Part shown: positions 1-5,166 of the stretch, in pieces
Numbering within the stretch: the stretch's first letter is position 1
How the letters are laid out: each line of letters begins with the position of its first letter
NCBI GenBank assembly: GCA_003233075.1
Contig: QIKQ01000201.1
Span: forward strand, 1 to 10,912
DNA from: Gammaproteobacteria bacterium
Lineage (GTDB): Bacteria > Pseudomonadota > Gammaproteobacteria > SZUA-21
Direction: 5' to 3'
DNA: 10,912 bases
The notes under the pieces: generated by a model
Databases searched by the model: none
What the model was told of the DNA's origin: nothing
The model's input: only the letters and a program-made list of their open reading frames with translations
Made by a program: the position numbers and the translations under genes

Positions 1-182
1 GCCCGCTTTTCTCACAGCACTTCGTAGCGAGACGGTTCAAGGGTATGCTATGACACGTTTTCACGACCGAGAAGTGCGCAGGCATAGTCGAGACTATGTC
101 GAGCGCTTGGACCGAGTGAAAACGAGTCATAGTATGCAATTGGGCCGTCGCAGTAGACGGGCTGTGAGAAATGCAGGCTAGA
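1..182 (-). repeat. ~180-bp palindromic repeat, left copy (MITE-like)
   Basis: This stretch is the reverse complement of the element at 10558-10741, with about 6 differences over 180 bases. It begins at the first base of the window, so its outer terminal CTA is missing. It is itself an imperfect palindrome. GCCCGC-TTTTCTCACAGC at the left end pairs with GCTGTGAGAAATGCAGGC at the right end. CTATGAC-CGTTTTCAC pairs with GTGAAAACGAGTCATAG. The centre is CATAGTC-GA-GACTATG. It ends in CTAG at 178-181, and the right-terminal GCAGGC carries one change from the consensus GCGGGC. No reading frame in it resembles a protein. The structure fits a non-autonomous transposable element; the family is not identified. 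Confidence 0.8.
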
Positions 183-202
183 CACTAAGATGGATTGCTT
201 CA
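181..202 (+). repeat. 22-bp repeat fragment abutting the left palindromic element
   Basis: GACACTAAG(A/G)TGGATTGC and the following TTCA recur at 3456-3477 with one mismatch over 22 bases. The TGGATTGCTTCA part resembles the outer end of the ~48-bp repeats at 3313-3413, so this is probably a fragment of the same dispersed family. The sequence after it (203-250) no longer matches clearly. Confidence 0.55.
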
Positions 203-382
203 ACTGTTAGCGTAGTCTCGCAAAAACGGGAAAAGTTGAGCGTGGCTTGATCGAGAGATGGTTGTCTTGTCTCTACAAGCGATTGTCGGAATATCTAATT
301 AGGAAGGGAAATAATTTCAGATTAATAAGGCCTAATTCGTATTTGATCGGAGCACAATAAAAAGGAATTTATTGCATAAGAA
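203..382. other. Non-coding region upstream of gyrB
   Basis: No reading frame with a start, a ribosome binding site and coding character is visible here on either strand. The recF gene, which precedes gyrB directly in many relatives, is not present. A perfect 7-bp inverted repeat, CAATAAA-AAGGAA-TTTATTG (355-374), lies about 12 bp upstream of the predicted gyrB -10 box and covers the -35 zone, so it could be an operator. The rest shows nothing I can name. Confidence 0.5.
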
Positions 383-391
383 TGTTATAAT
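383..391 (+). promoter_or_regulatory. Extended -10 promoter for gyrB
   Basis: TGTTATAAT is a perfect extended -10 box (TGn followed by TATAAT). No good -35 hexamer sits 16-18 bp upstream, as is common for extended -10 promoters. Transcription would start near 398, giving a leader of about 135 nt before gyrB. The 7-bp inverted repeat at 355-374 overlaps the -35 zone. Inferred from sequence only. Confidence 0.55.
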
Positions 392-533
392 TATCGTTTG
401 GCAATGTTCCACTTTTCAAGGTATAGGGTAGTGAATTTGATAAAGGATTTCGCCACCAGTGACTGCCCCAAAAGAAATTTAATCTAAGTAATTCTTCCAA
501 AGCGTATGCTTCTTTCGTATTTAAGGGTCTCGA

Positions 534-2990
534 ATGTCAACAAAAAAAGATAAGCCTAAAGATAAATCTAAAGATGAGCCTAAGGCAAGTTATGACTCAT
601 CCAATATTAAAGTTTTAAAAGGATTAGAAGCAGTACGAAAACGACCCGGCATGTACATCGGTGATACTGATGATGGCACTGGTTTACACCACATGGTTTT
701 CGAGGTGGTGGATAACTCAATTGATGAAGCCTTAGCGGGTCACTGCACTGAGATTTCAATTAAAATACACAGTGATAATTCTGTGACTGTAACTGATAAT
801 GGCCGCGGTATTCCGACGGACATGCATGAGGAAGAGGGCATGTCAGCTGCGGAAGTGATTATGACTCAATTGCATGCGGGCGGAAAGTTCGATGATAATT
901 CTTATAAAGTATCGGGCGGCTTGCACGGCGTGGGCATCTCTGTTGTAAACGCATTATCAGAGTCATTGTTTTTAACTATTCGACGTGATGGTAAAATCCA
1001 TAAACAAGAATATAGCCTAGGTGAACCTAAAAGTGATTTGAAGGTTACAGGCGATACTGAAAAATCTGGAACTGAAGTCAGGTTTAAGCCAAGCCCAAAG
1101 ATATTTGCTAAGACTGAATACCATTACGATATTTTATCGAGCAGATTGCGTGAACTGTCTTTTTTGAATTCCGGCATACGTATTGTGCTTTTTGATGAGC
1201 GCTCAGATAAAAAAGATACCTTTGAGTACGAAGGCGGTATTCATGCTTTTGTGGAACATTTAAATCGCAACAAAACGCCTTTGCATGAAAAAGTGTTTTA
1301 TTTCAATTCTGAAAAAGACAATATAGGCATCGAGCTGGCTATGCAATGGAATGACTCTTACCAAGAAAACATTTTTTGTTATACTAATAATATACCGCAA
1401 AAAGATGGCGGCTCACATTTAGTTGGTTTTCGTACAGCATTAACTCGAGCACTGAATCAATACATCGACTCCAAGGGCAGCGCAAAAAAGGCCAAGGTAG
1501 CAATTACTGGCGATGATACTCGTGAGGGTGTTACGGCTGTTCTTTCTGTCAAAGTACCAGACCCAAAATTTTCCTCACAGACAAAAGAGAAATTGGTTTC
1601 TTCAGAAGTTAAACCCGCTGTTGAAGTCATCATGTACGAAAAGCTTAGAGATTATATGCTTGAGTATCCAGGTGAAGCCAAAGCAATTACCTCGAAAATT
1701 ATTGATGCAGCGAAAGCACGTGAAGCAGCTCGAAAAGCACGCGAGCTTACCCGGCGCAAAGGTGCGCTGGATATGGCAGGTTTGCCAGGCAAGTTAGCGG
1801 ATTGCCAAGAACGTGATCCAGCTAACTCAGAACTATACTTGGTGGAGGGTGATTCAGCGGGTGGATCTGCTAAGCAAGGTAGGGACCGACGTACCCAAGC
1901 AATTTTGCCACTGCGAGGAAAAATACTTAATGTAGAGAAAGCGCGTTTCGATAAAATGCTTTCATCCAACGAAGTTGGTACCTTGATTACTGCTCTTGGC
2001 TGTGGAATAGGCAAGGATGAATTTGATCCAGATAAGTTGCGTTATCACCGAGTAATTATTATGACGGATGCGGATGTCGATGGATCTCATATTCGGACAT
2101 TATTGTTAACATTTTTTTATCGTCAAATGAAACCTTTGGTTGAGCGCGGGCATATTTATATAGCTCAGCCTCCCTTGTACAAAATTAAAAAGGGCAAGCA
2201 GGAAGTTTACCTAAAAGATGACTTAGAGCTTAGTGCTTATTTTTTACAGAACGCGTTGGATGGCGCGAAGCTTTTCGTTGCTAAAGATTCGCCAGCAATT
2301 TCTGGTGCTCAACTAGAAACATTGGCAAAGGAATATGCCCAAGTCATGTCGACCTTAGATCGTTTGTCACGTCGGTATGATCGAGACGTAATGGAACGAA
2401 TTATCTACATGGAAGCATTGAGTGAAGAGATGCTGGAAGACGAAAAATTCATGGCTAAATGGTGTGCTGAAATTACTAAGCGCATGAGTGTTGATACTCT
2501 TGGTGCGACTCAATATGACATAAGTAGCGCGGATGATAAAGATAATGACAGTCGTAAGATTGTCATTGCGAAAACAAACAACGGTTATACCAGTAAACAT
2601 TATATTGAAAATGACTTTATTAAATCTGCTGAATATAAATCTATGGTTAAATTAGGTGAAAACTTAGAGGATTTGCTGTCGAGTGATGCGCGAATTGAGC
2701 GAGGCGATAAACAGATTAGTATTAACAGTTTTAAGCAAGCCAACGAATGGCTAATGGAGCAAGCTAGAAAAGGTCATGGAATTCAGCGATACAAAGGCTT
2801 GGGTGAAATGAATCCAGAACAACTTTGGGATACCACAATGGACCCATCTACTCGCCGTTTGCTTCAAGTGCAAATCGAAGATGCGGTAGCGGCAGATGAA
2901 GTGTTCACCACTTTAATGGGTGATCAGGTTGAGCCAAGGCGAGACTTTATCGAAAGCAATGCGTTGTTGGTTAGTAATCTAGATGTTTAG
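534..2990 (+). CDS. gyrB: DNA gyrase subunit B
   Basis: ATPase subunit of the type II topoisomerase GyrA2B2, which introduces negative supercoils into DNA in the cytoplasm. The GHKL ATPase domain shows E57 (catalytic base), VVDNSIDEA (58-66), VTDNGRGIP (86-94) and GGLHGVG (128-134). The TOPRIM domain shows EGDSAGG with E438, and the metal-binding D512, D514 and D516 of DADVDG. The tail carries QRYKGLGEMN (751-760). At 818 residues it is slightly longer than E. coli GyrB (804) and contains the long insert between TOPRIM and tail seen in gammaproteobacteria. The ATG at 534 has AAGGG (523-527) six bases upstream; the next Met (residue 40) lies inside the conserved domain. The first ~17 residues form a lysine-rich extension before the conserved SYDSSNIKVLKGLEAV. 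It stands alone, with its own upstream region. Confidence 0.98.
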   Translation: MSTKKDKPKDKSKDEPKASYDSSNIKVLKGLEAVRKRPGMYIGDTDDGTGLHHMVFEVVDNSIDEALAGHCTEISIKIHSDNSVTVTDNGRGIPTDMHEEEGMSAAEVIMTQLHAGGKFDDNSYKVSGGLHGVGISVVNALSESLFLTIRRDGKIHKQEYSLGEPKSDLKVTGDTEKSGTEVRFKPSPKIFAKTEYHYDILSSRLRELSFLNSGIRIVLFDERSDKKDTFEYEGGIHAFVEHLNRNKTPLHEKVFYFNSEKDNIGIELAMQWNDSYQENIFCYTNNIPQKDGGSHLVGFRTALTRALNQYIDSKGSAKKAKVAITGDDTREGVTAVLSVKVPDPKFSSQTKEKLVSSEVKPAVEVIMYEKLRDYMLEYPGEAKAITSKIIDAAKAREAARKARELTRRKGALDMAGLPGKLADCQERDPANSELYLVEGDSAGGSAKQGRDRRTQAILPLRGKILNVEKARFDKMLSSNEVGTLITALGCGIGKDEFDPDKLRYHRVIIMTDADVDGSHIRTLLLTFFYRQMKPLVERGHIYIAQPPLYKIKKGKQEVYLKDDLELSAYFLQNALDGAKLFVAKDSPAISGAQLETLAKEYAQVMSTLDRLSRRYDRDVMERIIYMEALSEEMLEDEKFMAKWCAEITKRMSVDTLGATQYDISSADDKDNDSRKIVIAKTNNGYTSKHYIENDFIKSAEYKSMVKLGENLEDLLSSDARIERGDKQISINSFKQANEWLMEQARKGHGIQRYKGLGEMNPEQLWDTTMDPSTRRLLQVQIEDAVAADEVFTTLMGDQVEPRRDFIESNALLVSNLDV
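545..585 (+). repeat. 12-bp tandem repeat in the 5' end of gyrB
   Basis: About three and a half units of a CTAAAGAT(A/G)A(G/A)C-like 12-mer, with full units at 556-567 and 568-579 and partial ones on either side. They encode the KDKPKDKSKDEPK segment of the GyrB N-terminal extension. The unit is a multiple of three, so copy-number change would keep the frame. Confidence 0.6.
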
Positions 2991-3030
2991 ATTTCTAATT
3001 ATCATGCGCGATTTAGATTTTTCTGATAAG

Positions 3031-3060
3031 TAATAATAACTATATGCATAAATATTATTA
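3031..3060. other. AT-only inverted repeat after gyrB
   Basis: TAATAATA (3031-3038) and TATTATTA (3053-3060) form a perfect 8-bp inverted repeat about 40 bp past the gyrB stop. It has no G+C-rich stem and no following T-run, so it is a weak candidate for a transcript end. Confidence 0.25.
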
Positions 3061-3097
3061 ATAATTAGTAAATTGTAATCTGCAAATAATTGTGAGG

Positions 3098-3122
3098 ATA
3101 GGGCAGTCAGAAAACTGCCTAT
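3098..3122. terminator. Hairpin downstream of gyrB, possible transcript end
   Basis: ATAGGGCAGT-CAGAAA-ACTGCCTAT forms a stem of about 9 bp with one bulged G, 108 bp past the gyrB stop. No T-run follows on either strand, so it may be a 3'-stabilising hairpin or a Rho-assisted end rather than a classical intrinsic terminator. Confidence 0.35.
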
Positions 3123-3189
3123 GCTTATAGTTTCCACCAATCTAGCGTTAGCACATTTTGATCAGTCTTCGCAACGGCGAATTTGCATA

Positions 3190-3204
3190 ATTGTTTCATT
3201 ACGA
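3190..3204 (+). repeat. Degenerate fragment of the dispersed repeat
   Basis: ATTGTTTCATTACGA matches ATTGCTTCATTACGA at 3469-3483 in 14 of 15 bases. It lies in the same intergenic cluster as the better 48-bp copies. Confidence 0.4.
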
Positions 3205-3217
3205 CCTAAGAGGTTTT

Positions 3218-3305
3218 ATTAGTCTAGCGTCGTTGCGAAAACGCAGAGCGTTTGAAGCAATCTCCCAACTTATATGATGAGTTATTCGTTTTAACCTAGA
3301 CTAAT
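3218..3305. repeat. 88-bp unit bounded by a perfect 10-bp inverted repeat
   Basis: ATTAGTCTAG (3218-3227) and CTAGACTAAT (3296-3305) are perfect inverted repeats. Between them lies an inverted copy of the dispersed repeat (3228-3265) and 30 bp of other sequence. The arrangement could be a very small insertion or the stem of a larger hairpin. Its CTAG ends recall those of the 180-bp palindromic elements, but that may be coincidence. Confidence 0.45.
3228..3265 (-). repeat. Dispersed ~48-bp repeat, inverted copy
   Basis: Read on the minus strand it begins GGAGATTGCTTCA and ends CGCAACGACG. These are the same two ends as the direct copies at 3313-3360 and 3366-3413, but the middle is different and about 10 bp shorter. 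Confidence 0.6.
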
Positions 3306-3312
3306 GAATTTT

Positions 3313-3360
3313 GGAGATTGCTTCATCGCGATCTTCGATCACTTATCGCAACGACTGGGT
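3313..3360 (+). repeat. Dispersed 48-bp repeat, copy 1
   Basis: Runs from GGAGATTGCTTCA to CGCAACGACTGGGT. It aligns without gaps to 3366-3413 (41 of 48 bases identical), with a period of 53 bp. The GGAGATTGCTTC end resembles a very common class of short intergenic repeats in proteobacteria whose core reads like GTCATTGCGAG; that link is from memory. Confidence 0.7.
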
Positions 3361-3365
3361 TTGTA

Positions 3366-3413
3366 GGAGATTGCCTCATCTTGGTTTTTGATCACTCATC
3401 GCAACGACTGGGT
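3366..3413 (+). repeat. Dispersed 48-bp repeat, copy 2
   Basis: Runs from GGAGATTGCCTCA to CGCAACGACTGGGT. It has seven mismatches to copy 1, mostly C-to-T type, in the central segment. The two copies are separated by 5 bp. Confidence 0.7.
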
Positions 3414-3436
3414 ATTTTGAATTATAAAGATCCCAC

Positions 3437-3451
3437 GCATCCGTTGGATGC
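3437..3451. terminator. Hairpin in the gyrB/plsC convergent gap
   Basis: GCATCC-GTT-GGATGC is a perfect 6-bp stem with a 3-nt loop, lying 34 bp downstream of the end of the minus-strand acyltransferase gene. No clean T-run follows on either strand. A bidirectional transcript end is plausible but unproven. Confidence 0.35.
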
Positions 3452-3455
3452 TCTG

Positions 3456-3483
3456 GACACTAAGGTGGATTGCTTCATTACGA
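3456..3483 (+). repeat. Repeat fragment touching the acyltransferase stop codon
   Basis: The first 22 bases match 181-202 with one mismatch, and the last 15 match 3190-3204 with one mismatch. It ends immediately next to the stop codon of the minus-strand acyltransferase (3485-3487), so the repeat invasion stops at the gene edge. Confidence 0.5.
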
Positions 3484-3484
3484 T

Positions 3485-4213
3485 TTATGATGGTTCTATA
3501 CGTTTTTGTGTTTCCCTAATCCACTTTTCTGTTTCGCGCATTATTTGCGCAGCGGATTTTCCTTCAGTTGATATTGCTTCACCAATGACAATTTTAATTT
3601 TGCCTGGGGTTTTTATCAGGCCACGTTTACGCCAATAAAATCCAGCGTTGTGTGCAAAGGGGATGACTGGAACCTTGGCTCTTTGGGCGAGCAAGGCACC
3701 GCCAATTTTGTACTTGCCTGTTTCTCCAATATCAATTCGAGTGCCTTCTGGAAATATCATGACGACACTTTTATCATCGTGTAATTTTTGAAAACCCTGG
3801 CTTAACAACTGGTCAACCGCTTTTCTGCCTGATGCTCGTTTTATAGCAATGGGTTTAAGCGCTGCAATGCCCCAGCCAAAGATTGGAATCCACATAAGCT
3901 CTCTTTTTAATACCCAAGCATTTGGAATAAATATTAATTGGGCAGCTAAGGTTTCCCAAATTGACTGATGATTTCCCATGGCTACTGCGGGAGTATTAAT
4001 CGGGATATTTTCTTTACCTTCTATCTCGAAATCGACACGACATATCCAGCGTAGAAAAAAGAGACAAGACCAGGAATAGTGCTTCGATAGATTAAAGCGA
4101 GTTCGAAGTGGTAAAATTATCGCAAGTGTTATAATTGCCATAAACGAAAGACTTAGAGTGACATAGAATACCCAGTAAATAAGACCTCGAATTGTACCTT
4201 CTGCTGCTGACAT
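3485..4213 (-). CDS. 1-acyl-sn-glycerol-3-phosphate acyltransferase family protein (PlsC-type)
   Basis: Probable inner-membrane acyltransferase that transfers a fatty acyl chain to lysophosphatidic acid or a related lysolipid in phospholipid synthesis. At 242 residues it is normal for the PlsC family. One N-terminal hydrophobic helix (about 11-36) is followed by the acyltransferase motifs. Motif I is NHQSIWE (81-87), an HX4E variant of the HX4D catalytic pair. Motif II lies around KRELMWIPIFGWG (103-115). Motif III is FPEGTR (154-159). Motif IV is VPVIP (181-185). It is last in the minus-strand operon, 7 bp after gmhB. A second plsC-like gene sits at this position next to gmhB and glyS in Pseudomonas, where it is called lptA, so this may be a paralogue rather than the essential PlsC. 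The acyl acceptor is not certain. Confidence 0.9.
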   Translation of the reverse strand: MSAAEGTIRGLIYWVFYVTLSLSFMAIITLAIILPLRTRFNLSKHYSWSCLFFLRWICRVDFEIEGKENIPINTPAVAMGNHQSIWETLAAQLIFIPNAWVLKRELMWIPIFGWGIAALKPIAIKRASGRKAVDQLLSQGFQKLHDDKSVVMIFPEGTRIDIGETGKYKIGGALLAQRAKVPVIPFAHNAGFYWRKRGLIKTPGKIKIVIGEAISTEGKSAAQIMRETEKWIRETQKRIEPS

Positions 4214-4220
4214 GTATACC

Positions 4221-4793
4221 CTAGTTATTTTCTGTTGTTTTTAAAAAGAAGCGAGCAAATTCTGCAAGATCATTATAAACCGGAATCTTTATATTAGTAA
4301 TTGTTTGTGTAAAAGTTTTATATTGAGGGTCGGCGAGGGTGCGTTCGCCTTTGCCAGATCTAACTAAAATTGGCTGGCATTTCATTTTGTAAGCAGCTTG
4401 CAAGTCGGTTAGTGTATCACCAATAGCGACTACGCCAGCTAAGTCGACGTTAAAATTGATGGATATTCGCTCATATAGCCCAGTCTTTGGTTTTCGACAA
4501 TTGCAGTTATCTTCAGCTACATGCGGACAATAATAGATAGCATCAATTTTACCTCCGATTTGAGCGAGCTGATTTTCCATTTTATTATGCATTTGATTTA
4601 GCTCAGTCAACGAGTACATTTTTCTGCCAATACCAGATTGGTTAGTGACCACAACTACCTTATAACCTGCGCGATTAAAATCAGCAATTGCCTGCAAACT
4701 GCCAGGAATTGCGTGCCACTCGTCAACTGACTTAATATAGTCATCTGAATCGTAGTTAATAACTCCGTCTCGGTCTAATATGATCAGCTTCAT
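4221..4793 (-). CDS. gmhB: D-glycero-beta-D-manno-heptose 1,7-bisphosphate 7-phosphatase
   Basis: HAD-superfamily phosphatase that removes the 7-phosphate of heptose bisphosphate in the ADP-heptose pathway for the LPS inner core, in the cytoplasm. At 190 residues it has the usual family length. The catalytic DRDGVIN motif gives nucleophile D7 and acid/base D9. TNQSG (50-54) is motif II. The zinc-binding loop of GmhB is seen as C89, H91, C97 and C99. K101 and the GDTLTD motif (125-130) complete the active site. The zinc loop separates it from other small HAD phosphatases such as HisB-N, although substrate anomer specificity cannot be read off. No clear Shine-Dalgarno site precedes the ATG, and the gene lies 25 bp after the MazG-like gene, so it probably depends on operon transcription. 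Confidence 0.92.
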   Translation of the reverse strand: MKLIILDRDGVINYDSDDYIKSVDEWHAIPGSLQAIADFNRAGYKVVVVTNQSGIGRKMYSLTELNQMHNKMENQLAQIGGKIDAIYYCPHVAEDNCNCRKPKTGLYERISINFNVDLAGVVAIGDTLTDLQAAYKMKCQPILVRSGKGERTLADPQYKTFTQTITNIKIPVYNDLAEFARFFLKTTENN

Positions 4794-4818
4794 TCTAAGG
4801 TATTTCTAATTTTTTTGA

Positions 4819-5157
4819 TTAATCTAGGTTGAACTCAGAAACACGAATTCGACCATTAATCATTTTTGACTTTCGCTTCATTAGCTTTTCCATTTTTCGC
4901 CAAAAAGCCTGATTTAAATCTAAATCCGCTGCAATCGCGGTGCCCAATATTAGTATCAATAAATCCGCTGTTTCTTCAGCTAAGTTTTCTGGCGAACCGC
5001 CTTTGGTGACACATGCAGAAATTTCACCCAATTCTTCTGCCATGAGGGCAATTCGATAAGTGAGCTCTTCACCACCATTATTTTTAAAATCGTGTTTATT
5101 ATGAAAGTCTTGTACCGCTGAAATCATCGACTGATAAGAATCATGCTTTTCGTTCAT
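4819..5157 (-). CDS. MazG-like nucleotide pyrophosphohydrolase
   Basis: Small all-alpha NTP pyrophosphohydrolase of the MazG/dUTPase-like superfamily. Such enzymes hydrolyse (d)NTPs to the monophosphate and pyrophosphate, often for nucleotide-pool cleaning. The 112 residues carry one domain. The metal-binding EExxE motif is E41-E42-x-x-E45 (EELGE), and the second acidic pair is E62 and D65 in EETADLLILILG. The C-terminal NGRIRVSEF (101-109) resembles the tail of single-domain MazG-like proteins. It starts 9 bp after glyS; the weak site AAGGT (5164-5168) overlaps the glyS stop codon. E. coli MazG has two such domains and is about 260 residues, so this is not its orthologue. The substrate is unknown. 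Confidence 0.85.
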   Translation of the reverse strand: MNEKHDSYQSMISAVQDFHNKHDFKNNGGEELTYRIALMAEELGEISACVTKGGSPENLAEETADLLILILGTAIAADLDLNQAFWRKMEKLMKRKSKMINGRIRVSEFNLD

Positions 5158-5166
5158 CGGCTGACC

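Noticed and set aside
372..391. TTGCAT as -35 box of the gyrB promoter
   Set aside because: It is only 8 bp from the TATAAT box, too close for sigma70. The extended -10 explains the promoter better.
1652..2014. 120-codon minus-strand frame inside gyrB
   Set aside because: It is antisense to the highly conserved TOPRIM-containing part of gyrB and has no recognisable motif.
3313..3413. CRISPR array
   Set aside because: Only two 48-bp copies with a 5-bp gap and 15% divergence. Spacers are absent and no cas gene is present.
3318..3638. 106-codon plus-strand open frame in the intergenic repeats
   Set aside because: It starts in the 48-bp repeats and runs antisense into the well-supported acyltransferase gene. 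No ribosome binding site.
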